From assembly GCA_036023115.1 (NCBI GenBank), contig JAYKKT010000059.1, positions 8,009,001-8,073,000 of the forward strand: a stretch of DNA of 64,000 nucleotides. Reading direction: 5' to 3'. Shown here piece after piece: positions 58,901 through 64,000 of the stretch. Made by a program: the position numbers and the translations under genes. The DNA is from Brasenia schreberi. Lineage: Eukaryota; Streptophyta; Magnoliopsida; Nymphaeales; Cabombaceae. The notes below the pieces were generated by a model that was given only the letters and a program-made list of their open reading frames with translations, was not told the DNA's origin and ran no database searches. The stretch's first letter is position 1. Every line of letters begins with the position of its first letter.

Positions 58901-60847
58901 GAAGCTAATGCAAATTGAGCGTAACAGTTATGATGATTGCTAGTTTTATGAGATCAATTGTTCAAGATTTGGAGTTCTTACACCACCACTGACAGCAATA
59001 CAACAACAACAACAACTAAGCCTTTCCCATACTAGACGGGGTCAGCTACATGGATTTTTTGTTTCCACAGAGCCTTATCATGTGCCATGTTAGCAGTTAA
59101 CTCACAATAAACTAGATCATTCTTTATTGTTTCTTTCCAATACTTTTGTGGTCGTCCTCTACCTCTTTTAATACTTCCAAAATCTAGTTTTTCATATCTT
59201 TTACAGGTTCTTTTGATCTTCTTTCTATATGTCCAAACACCTTAAACGATATTCTCTTATTTTATCCTCTATTGGTGCAACTCCTAATTTGTTTCTAATA
59301 ACCTCATTATATATACAGTCTTTTCTTGTATGATCACTCATCCATCTCAACATCTTCATTTTTATCAAATGAAAGGCATCTTCTGAAATGCAGTGAGGAC
59401 AAGGAATACAGTAACCTAGGAAGTTTCTCCTTCATTTCTGAAAGTTTATTATTCTGATTGGCATGTATAGTCTAGAACCTCTACAGTGTACAAGAACTAA
59501 ATTATCTACGTGTATGATAGTATGCAAGCTGAAATTAACATGCCATCAGTAGGTGGACAGAGAATTTACAGCGGAATATTGTTGTAAGTGGGAATATGTC
59601 AATATAAGGAACCTCAAATCAAAGTGGCAATTTGAATCAAACAAACTTGGACATCTGGAATACCAAAAAAAAAATCGGTGGAGCAGAGTTGTATACTAAA
59701 GCTTGCATGCCAAATATAGGGGGGGGGGGCTCCTGAAGCCTATGATATGAAAAGTGAACTAGATTATTAGTCCTAAAACTTTCTAAAACTTTGACTGTTT
59801 TATATATAGATTTTGATTGTCGAAAGTTTACCTATTTTAGCTAAGTTTTCTTCAAAATTTGGCATAAAATATTTATCATGCACTGATTTGCTGTCATGGA
59901 GAAAATCACCATGTTGAGGTTGGTATCCTGCTTAGGTTATATATAGCTGTACGATAGGAATGTGGTAGCAGGTTTCTTCCATCCTTGGTTACAATGTATA
60001 TTGTAACCCTCCAACCATCTTAAACTGATTATGGTTGTGTAACAAGACCCTGAAGGATGACAGGAGACCATATGATAGCGAGTCACAACTCATCTTCTTT
60101 AGCTTATGTGTATCTCAGTGTACATATGGCTCAATTGATTTTTCCGGACTGATTTCTTCAAATAGTACGGCTGTTCTGCCATAACTAGTTTACCTGATTT
60201 ATTCTCCAAGGGTTTCTGAACCTGCGTTGAGCATGTGTAAAGCTCTTTTAAAATGAGGCTGACCTTGCATCCCGTGTGCCATATAAACCGAGTTCATATT
60301 TCACCAGAACAATGGGAAAATTACAAATTTTTACTTGGAGAAGATGTTCATGTTACAGATAGACAAGATATAAACTTCCTGGTAAATACCCTCACAATGA
60401 TCCAATGGCCGAGTTATTGATCGTTTGTGAGAGATTTCTGTGCATTTATCATTGCAGGCTAGATGGGATAAGGCTTTGTTATTGTTGTTGTCCTTGTAGG
60501 CTTTGAAGATCGTTTCCAGAGAGAAGCATGTCTATGCTCATCAGCAATTCGGCCTTTACTTGTTAAGGTACACAGTAAAAAACTATTCTTCCTCATTGTG
60601 AAGAAATATGTGCTTGTTTGCTCCTGCAGTTCACATTTCTTTCATTGGTTAATTCTACGTGAAAAAAGCCGAATGATCCGCTTGTTTGTTGCAGCCTCCT
60701 GAATACATGCCAGAGAACCTATTAAAAAATTCAGCCTGGATGGGTGGCGCCATCCTTGCCAAGGTGGTCTTCCCCCAAAACCAACATGTTACCAAAGGAG
60801 ATTATGACGAGACTGGGCCATCAATTGTCCACAGGAAATGCTTTTGA
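40958..60847 (+). CDS. ARP7: Actin-related protein 7, seven exons across 20 kb
   Basis: Exons: 40958-41035, 42397-42612, 47989-48130, 57897-58138, 58679-58862, 60500-60567, 60695-60847. All introns are GT/AG, phases agree, CDS 1083 nt, 360 aa, intact. Recognised by [96 protein letters not shown] and the ending [13 protein letters not shown], as in plant ARP7 (about 363 aa in Arabidopsis). ARP7 is a nuclear actin-fold protein; in Arabidopsis it is a SWI/SNF-type remodeller subunit needed for normal development. Introns 2 (5.4 kb) and 3 (9.8 kb) are full of transposons. Exon 1's donor is GTTCTC, slightly unusual. Exon 6 has two tandem candidate acceptors (see 60453-60502). Confidence 0.95.
41036..42396 (+). 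other. ARP7 intron 1
   Basis: 1361 bp without recognised transposon. It begins with a CT microsatellite (41038-41055) and a GTGTGTGTGCGCGCATGCGT tract at 41063, then unique sequence. Long first introns often hold enhancing elements in plants; nothing specific is seen. Confidence 0.6.
42655..44525 (+). mobile_element. RTE LINE in ARP7 intron 2, 5'-truncated and later interrupted
   Basis: It starts within the endonuclease region (GTCAATACAATCTTC, 42664; [21 protein letters not shown] at 42711). It runs through the linker (42983-43260), a nested 3' fragment (43257-43391), the RT core ([11 protein letters not shown] at 44008, [12 protein letters not shown] at 44177, [11 protein letters not shown] at 44276 where FADD is expected) and stops in the 3' part at about 44525. 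It resumes at 47310 after the second gene-capture element, with about 200 bp of LINE missing. Confidence 0.85.
43257..43391 (+). mobile_element. Nested LINE 3'-end insertion
   Basis: Starts GCTTATAAAGAATGATCTAG and ends GGGGAAAGGCTTAG with (GTT)n. Compared with the copy at 53626, about 28 bp of the host LINE (from AGGGCGAAAGAG on) is missing at the site, so insertion came with a deletion. Confidence 0.75.
44730..44936 (+). pseudogene. Possible captured SEC14-like fragment
   Basis: [20 protein letters not shown] followed by KRTKM resembles the N-terminal segment of plant SFH-type SEC14 phosphatidylinositol-transfer proteins (ERRERRSD...SEDERRT). A GTGAGTATT at 44846 could be an old donor site. 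Identification is weak and from memory. Confidence 0.35.
44930..45228 (+). pseudogene. Captured PPR fragment
   Basis: [20 protein letters not shown], then [40 protein letters not shown] and KRDLVS. This is the 5' end of a PLS-type PPR array (NxxISxHxRxGRxDxAxxxFDxMPxRxxVxWNAMI). It stops after about two repeats and runs into unrelated sequence. It is in the same frame as the PHD fragment downstream. Confidence 0.8.
45421..45840 (+). pseudogene. Captured PHD-finger fragment
   Basis: [20 protein letters not shown], then [20 protein letters not shown] and [10 protein letters not shown]. The C-x2-C, C-x2-C, H-x2-C pattern is a plant PHD finger ([19 protein letters not shown]), which in intact proteins reads histone-tail modification. 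The last Cys pair is damaged (DWYYHD for DWYC-C). A TAA at 45616 breaks the frame, but the same frame continues ([27 protein letters not shown]). Confidence 0.75.
45841..46293 (+). CDS. Unidentified open reading joined in frame to the PHD fragment
   Basis: About 150 codons without stop ([60 protein letters not shown]). I do not recognise it. It is in the same frame as the PHD and PPR pieces and probably comes from yet another gene. Function not assigned. Confidence 0.4.
   Translation, partial: RTPHAPPPLLTVLEIVSSFPGLQITDQGGTVMVVTTTSLRGCDENQLHHVVVGEDRGWEQSSDISSWASSRIFWVGDDLWFTYSAALESVVELGSKEEFESCDMRNPLRLYTNGLDNGLLEGEGSQSLLHQRTVGKLQERTEVACQCGAI
46300..46375 (+). pseudogene. Captured PPR C-terminal scrap
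   Basis: [20 protein letters not shown] followed by a stop. This matches the MPIEPNxxVWRTLLSAC segment of PLS-type PPR proteins. It is separated from the PPR piece at 44930 by PHD and unknown sequence, so the source gene may differ. Confidence 0.65.
46660..46900 (+). repeat. Internal tandem repeat of element B, unit about 58 bp
   Basis: Four or so units built from GATGCTGCTAAAGATGATCA, then GAAGGCTGAGTTGATGTTGC and AGCCAAA. It is the counterpart of the repeat at 21040-21390. Confidence 0.8.
47012..47297 (+). repeat. Element B LTR (diverged)
   Basis: Starts TGAGAATATGCATATT directly after the purine tract and ends near CTGCACA. It shares order of motifs but not close identity with the element A LTR (TGTTGAAGAATATGAG start). 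The right boundary is approximate. Confidence 0.6.
47310..47710 (+). mobile_element. LINE 3' end, continuation of the copy at 42655
   Basis: GTTAATCATCAACATGTACA, then ATGAAGATGTTGAGATGGAT and the [22 protein letters not shown] block, to TATGGGAAAAGGCTTAGTTG and TTG repeats. It continues the LINE interrupted at 44525. Confidence 0.85.
48131..49343 (+). other. ARP7 intron 3, first part
   Basis: Mostly unassigned. The block 48410-48690 is rich in GATACA, GGTACA and GTATCAT motifs like the hAT ends and may be a worn hAT relative. Overlapping readings on both strands here are not genes. Confidence 0.4.
49344..49681. repeat. Three tandem copies of a 114-bp unit
   Basis: Units start at 49344, 49458 and 49572 with CCACCAACGAGCAGGGC and end CCTACATTTCATGTT. 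Units 2 and 3 are almost identical; unit 1 differs at about ten sites; unit 3 lacks 4 bp. This is a minisatellite in ARP7 intron 3, probably extended recently from two to three units. Confidence 0.92.
50092..51499 (+). mobile_element. Chimeric retro-insertion (1370 bp) with RTE tail and 19-bp target duplication
   Basis: TATATTTGCGTAGATTACA occurs at 50092-50110 and 51481-51499, a perfect 19-bp duplication. The last about 145 bp of the insert (51335-51480) are a short RTE-derived element: 5' hairpin block, then 3' end CATGTAGCTGACCCCATC and TTGTAG tail. The first about 1.2 kb have no LINE similarity. They look like the 5' part of a gene transcript: a CT-rich leader (50125-50170), T-rich intron-like sequence (50400-50880), then a coding-like stretch after a pyrimidine tract and CCTAG (50925), reading [15 protein letters not shown] and [16 protein letters not shown], stop. 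The source gene is not identified. Confidence 0.75.
51669..52573 (-). mobile_element. RTE LINE, RT and 3' region, in ARP7 intron 3
   Basis: Starts AACAATAACTAAGCCTTTTC (3' tail complement). It contains the complement of the [13 protein letters not shown] block (52180-52230) and ends at the RT block near GTGATTCACC (52560), with internal losses around 52400-52470. Frame broken. Confidence 0.8.
53160..53227 (+). mobile_element. 40-bp LINE 3'-end micro-insertion with 14-bp target duplication
   Basis: TTGGCTATTCAATG at 53160-53173 and 53214-53227 flanks exactly 40 bp (53174-53213) of LINE 3' end: CCGACCCCATCTAGTATGG, AAAAAGGCTTAG, then TTG repeats. It is an extreme 5' truncation with a perfect duplication. 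Confidence 0.9.
53610..56904 (+). mobile_element. Nearly full-length RTE-clade LINE (about 3.26 kb)
   Basis: The insert 53626-56888 runs from the 5' leader (ACTCCGCCCATGTAAGG) through endonuclease and reverse transcriptase to the (TTG)n tail. It is flanked by AGGACCAGCTTCCTTA (53610-53625) and AGGACTAGCTTCCTTA (56889-56904), 15 of 16 matching. The target is itself an older inverted LINE of the same family. It lies in ARP7 intron 3 in the gene's sense orientation. It is the best reference copy in the window for all other LINE pieces. Confidence 0.9.
53741..56760 (+). pseudogene. RTE LINE endonuclease-reverse transcriptase, broken
   Basis: An APE-type endonuclease comes first: IGSWNIETL (54028), QETK (54117, after an in-frame TGA), AYAPQ (54330), GGDLNGHVG (54437), [11 protein letters not shown] (54613) and HRLLVMD (54721). 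A basic linker follows ([12 protein letters not shown], 54995). Then reverse transcriptase: [14 protein letters not shown] (55450), [11 protein letters not shown] (55830), [20 protein letters not shown] (56003) and [11 protein letters not shown] (56098, catalytic Asp pair intact). The C-terminus has [13 protein letters not shown] (56633). At least five frameshifts or stops break it. The single-ORF layout and the short (TTG)n tail define the RTE clade. Confidence 0.88.
56905..57246 (-). mobile_element. 5' end of an older inverted RTE LINE
   Basis: The complement of the LINE leader and first coding part ends at CGGGCGGAGTTTG (57238-57246). The same old copy continues on the other side of the younger LINE at about 53625-53510 (complement of [11 protein letters not shown] at 53560-53590). 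So the 3.26-kb LINE is nested in it. Confidence 0.85.
57247..57896 (+). other. ARP7 intron 3, last part
   Basis: Unique-looking sequence ending in a good pyrimidine tract and acceptor (TTATTTTTTCAG) before exon 4 at 57897. No other feature. Confidence 0.6.
59001..59366 (-). mobile_element. RTE LINE 3' fragment in ARP7 intron 5
   Basis: CAACAACAACAACAACTAAG, then the complement of the terminal 360 bp including the [11 protein letters not shown] block (59215-59245) and the KMKMLRWMS block (59340). It is 5'-truncated. I did not find a clear target duplication. Confidence 0.82.
60453..60502 (+). promoter_or_regulatory. Tandem splice acceptors of ARP7 exon 6 with a LINE-tail micro-insertion between them
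   Basis: TTGCAGGCT (60452-60460) and TTGTAGGCT (60494-60502) are near-identical and 42 bp apart. Between them lies AGATGGGATAAGGCTTTG and TTG repeats, close to the LINE 3' end (TAGTATGGGAAAAGGCTTAG then TTGs). Both copies form a valid AG acceptor. Splicing to the second (exon 60500) gives ARP7. Splicing to the first (60458) gives GGC then TAG, an immediate stop. The LINE tail now supplies the tract before the working acceptor. Confidence 0.6.
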
Positions 60848-61599
60848 AGCTTTCTGTTTCATATGTATGCTTCGCAACAGAGGAATGGGAGATAAGGACT
60901 GCTCAGATTGGGTGTACAATATAGACATTTGCGAGAAATAGGAATTTAGGGGATTTCATTGAGCAGCTGACATGATTTAATTGCTATCCACTGCCCTGCA
61001 ATGTCTTCGAAGAATGACGTCGCTGACACAAGATCTTGTGTGTGAGCGCGTGGATTCTTCCTGTTAGCATTAGGCACATAATCTGCGGTTGTAAATTGCC
61101 GCTTGCCCTGCGCCTACTATTAACGGCATTCACATGAGCAGGTTGATGGATCATAACCCTGATTAACTAATATGGAGAAGATTGCCAAGAATTTTTGATC
61201 CTGTGCCGAACGACGAACTGGTGTTAAAGTGTATAGGCTGATGAACCCCCATCTCGCTTCCTTGGAGAACAAAATATGAATCAGACTAAAAACTCAGTCT
61301 GCCTACCTTGCGTTGGTCTAAGGTGGCTGGTTAGCTTGCGCTATTTTGCCTCAACCACGGCCGATTCCAAGGATTTTCACTGGACGTTAAGACATTGACT
61401 TTCGAGGAAAACGTCAGGTTTAAAACAACTGTTGCCCTGATATGGGGGCATGATATTAAGTCTGAATCATGTTACAAGTGAAATATTTTTGATATATCAC
61501 AGGCCAAGAGGATTATCATATATAATTTACAGAAAGTAATCTCATTATAAATTGGATCTTATGTAATGCCTATGAAATTCAGAATGATATTCTTCTGTT
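60848..61599 (+). other. ARP7 3' UTR and flank
   Basis: Follows the TGA at 60845-60847. No gene or repeat is recognised. The polyadenylation site is not assigned. Confidence 0.5.
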
Positions 61600-62190
61600 C
61601 TGGTAGAGTGGCAAGTGATATGCCATAGGCAAACATGTCTGGTTGATAACCAAACCAACTGTTCAAACTGGAACTGAATTGGTCAAGACCCGGAATCTGA
61701 TAAACCAGATCCATAACCGAACCAAATGCAATGTCTGGTTCGGTTACAGTTTCAAGGGCTCCACAACTACAACCGGTGGTCCCAATCTGCCTTAGCTCGA
61801 CCAGGCCGCATTCCTTCTGTCCCGTGTCTCCCCTCTTGAAATTCAAGTTCCCTCTACCTTTACCCTCTGTCCCAATAAGACGTGCCAACCGGCCATCGTT
61901 ACACTTAATGATATAACGGGCACCATCCTACCCGTTCGTGATCTTCCCATCCCACATCACAATCGTGATCTGCGGTAGTCAGATTGAGTATGTTCAGACC
62001 GTTAATAAAAATGACCAAACATGATTCTGGTCAAATTGCAACCATTTAAAAAACTAAAAGACGTTAAACAATATGAGAACATAAGTTTTAACAGTTTGGA
62101 ACCAGCATCAGAATTGAACTGGCCTGGCAGTTAGTAACTGTAACCAGAACTAGTCCAAAACCAGTTCAGTCAGTTCTGGTTACGTATATC
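61600..62190. repeat. Degenerate hAT-like non-autonomous repeat
   Basis: Dense in AACCGAACC, GGTTCGGTT, AACTGGAACTG and CCAGTTCAGTC motifs in both orientations, ending GGTTACGTATATCCCTAG (62178). The CCCTA end and motif style fit old hAT MITEs, as at 5285-5640. The left end is unclear. The reading at 61559-61888 falls inside and is not a gene. Confidence 0.45.
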
Positions 62191-63261
62191 CCTAGTCGAA
62201 AAAAGCATATGAATCTCCAGTACTGGTATTGCAGCATTTCCTGCATTTTCCAATTCATTGAAATAGTCAAGGGTGTTTAGATTCTCCAAGAATTAGGGCC
62301 TACGTACATGACAGCCACTATGGATCCTATGGGCCGTGTCTGGAATTAGATATCGGACATTCCAATCCCTCATCAAGCCTCGCGCTGAAATGAGTACACC
62401 TTTTCTTTCGTGAGGAAATGGAGCCAAAGCCCAGTACAGATTCATTACAATAGAACTGAAACATATGTAGAGTAGCAACACCTTAGCATCATGGAGTATC
62501 AACATTTGCAATTTCGTGGGGGCATCTATCCCAAACTTTGATTACAATGTATTCTCCACGTTATTTACTATTGAAATTTATGTACTTGAAACATCAGATA
62601 GATGGGAGATGATCCAGGATACAGGATCAGGGTAGAGCCCTGCGCTACTTGTTGAATTAGTTTGAGTAAAACAATCCAGAAAAAGGAGTGATTGCGAGAC
62701 ACCTGATAACAGTAAATGCAGCCGAGTAAACTGATGAAATTTCACTTGATAGTGGCAGAGAAGCGACTCGATCAGCATAGTCAAATGCTTCCAAAGATGA
62801 GACCGTACTTTTTCGTACCGACACCTGCTACAATCTGATCTTTTTGAGGGTATTTATGTAAGTATATCGGGAGAATAATACAAACAACTTCCGGAACCTG
62901 TGAAACATGAAAAAGAAAAAAAATAAAGCAGTGTTTTCATTCAATGCAAGAGAAGCAAAAAAGTTCAGCATCACGGTCCTAATACCCTTTTTTAACAGTG
63001 TCAACATTTTTGGACTGGCAAGCAGGTTTCAGTAAACCCCAACCAAATGCATACCAAAAGTGCAAAACTTGTCACGTCCAGCTTGAAAACTTCGAAGTGG
63101 GTGGTGGTGGTGGTGAGCTATGCCTTTTCAGCTACATGCTGTAATATCATTGGGTACGGATTATTGTAGAAACAATATTATAGGGCACATATGATGTTGT
63201 CTCAGGAATCCAGATCAAGTCTTATTCCTTAAGGAGTTGAATCCTTATAACTATACGATCT
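62191..63261. other. Probable 3' flank of the minus-strand gene at 63262
   Basis: No recognised domain or transposon. A GGTGGTGGTGGTGG tract is at 63100. Overlapping readings at 62293-62784 look non-coding. Confidence 0.4.
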
Positions 63262-63453
63262 TCAAAATTTACCGAGCATAGACGTCAGCACATACCAGAC
63301 CCACTGACTACCATGTTGTGCCATTGCACTGGCCGTCAGATGAGGATCTCTATTTGTTAAGACATATATTTCCTCCTCTTGTCTACAGGATTCAAGAATG
63401 GACCACCAGATGTCTACCGGGCCACAGTACTTGCGTACAATATTAGTACTAAT
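63262..63453 (-). CDS. Last exon of an unidentified conserved-looking gene (partial)
   Basis: The minus strand has TTTTGGTCTTTCAG then 63 codons and TGA: VRKYCGPVDIWWSILESCRQ, then EEEIYVLTNRDPHLTASAMA, QHGSQWVWYVLTSMLGKF. The acceptor is good, codon use looks coding, and the paired Trp residues and charged block look conserved. I do not recognise the family. Upstream exons would lie beyond 63453, on the far side of the RTE-derived insertion, or outside the window. Confidence 0.6.
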   Translation of the reverse strand: MSTNIVRKYCGPVDIWWSILESCRQEEEIYVLTNRDPHLTASAMAQHGSQWVWYVLTSMLGKF

Positions 63454-63723
63454 CTGAAAGACCAAAAGAGAACTTAATTCACAAAAGTCTGGTGTTGCTA
63501 AAAAGTAAAGTGCCAAAACAATCAACGCACACATATCTGCTTGAGATCATGAATGTAAGATCCTAAAACCCAGAAACAATGCCAACTGAGAATTGTACGA
63601 AACGGTGGTGGAGGCTATGAAGAATGAGATCATTAAGCATTTTGGCATTTTCTCTAAAAGCTTGACTTGAATAAGAATTTATTTGTCAGTCCAAAAGTAA
63701 ATTCCATATAAACAATTAAGCAC

Positions 63724-63952
63724 GAGTAAACTGACAACAACAAAACAACAACTAAGCCTTTTCCCATACTAGATGGGGTCGGCTACATAGATTCTTTGTT
63801 TCCACAAAGCCCTATTATAATTTGTAGAATCCATAGTAAATATGTCCGACAAAGTTTTACGCTAGTTGTCGGAAGCCTAACACAATTCTCCTTTATCCGG
63901 GCCATACAAGGGTGATCCCTTACATGGGCAGAGTTCATGAGTAAACTGACAA
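63724..63952 (-). mobile_element. Short RTE-derived element (201 bp) with perfect 14-bp target duplication
   Basis: GAGTAAACTGACAA at 63724-63737 and 63939-63952 flanks 63738-63938. On the minus strand it has the LINE 5' leader (ACTCTGCCCATGTAAGGGAT), the hairpin TCCGACA...TGTCGGA, a junction near CTATGGATTCTACAAATT, then the last about 85 bp of the LINE (CTTTGTGGAAACAAAGAATC, CCATCTAGTATGGGAAAAGG) and a TTG tail. No coding capacity. It is the cleanest example of this non-autonomous class. Confidence 0.92.
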
Positions 63953-64000
63953 TACAAAAATAAAATTTGATAGGGTTCCCGGATCAGTATATAAAAGTTA

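Noticed and set aside
61559..61916. Readings on both strands
   Set aside because: They fall in the degenerate hAT-like repeat.

Overview
This window is nuclear DNA of a flowering plant. Genes are split by canonical GT/AG introns, the families present (PLS-type PPR, ARP7, DUF659 hAT transposases, Ty1-copia with an initiator-Met primer site, RTE-clade LINEs with (TTG)n tails) are typical of angiosperms, and most of the sequence is transposon. Very large transposon-filled introns (about 10 kb in a 158-codon gene, about 20 kb for ARP7) suggest a TE-rich, medium-to-large genome. The species cannot be named from the sequence.

Layout. 1-3.5 kb: 3' exons of a plus-strand RING-CH/MARCH-like membrane-protein gene, with LINE pieces in its introns. 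3.5-8.3 kb: intergenic, with a MITE and a decayed minus-strand LINE. 8.3-17.3 kb: a hAT transposon with 8-bp target duplication, split by a nested Ty1-copia element with its own 5-bp duplication. 17.35-19.1 kb: a minus-strand PPR gene broken by three frameshifts and one nonsense codon. 20.55-25.4 kb: a complete minus-strand LTR element with PBS and PPT but no recognisable gag-pol; its interior carries fragments of several unrelated host genes (STICHEL-like, LARP1 La motif, FKBP, probably PPR). 25.9-36.95 kb: an intact five-exon minus-strand NudC-domain (CS) protein gene whose last intron is 10.2 kb and holds a LINE, two oppositely oriented copies of the hAT element and copia debris. 37.4-39.2 kb: minus-strand LINE. 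40.96-60.85 kb: an intact seven-exon plus-strand gene for actin-related protein 7 (ARP7, 360 aa); introns 2 and 3 hold LINEs, a second gene-capturing LTR element of the same family (PPR and PHD fragments), tandem repeats, a chimeric retro-insertion and a nearly full-length RTE LINE nested in an older one. 61-64 kb: a degenerate repeat, the last exon of an unidentified minus-strand gene, and a 201-bp RTE-derived element with a perfect target duplication.

Host genes. ARP7 and the NudC gene are divergently oriented and about 4 kb apart. I see no evidence that they act together. ARP7 is known as a nuclear actin-related subunit of chromatin remodellers; NudC/CS proteins are Hsp90-type co-chaperones.

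The most unusual material is transposon biology: one LTR family present twice with different captured gene fragments; short RTE derivatives joining the LINE 5' and 3' ends; RTE-tailed chimeras (one of 1.37 kb with a 19-bp perfect duplication, one joined to a 5S rRNA fragment); and a 34-bp LINE-tail micro-insertion that appears to have duplicated a splice acceptor of ARP7.
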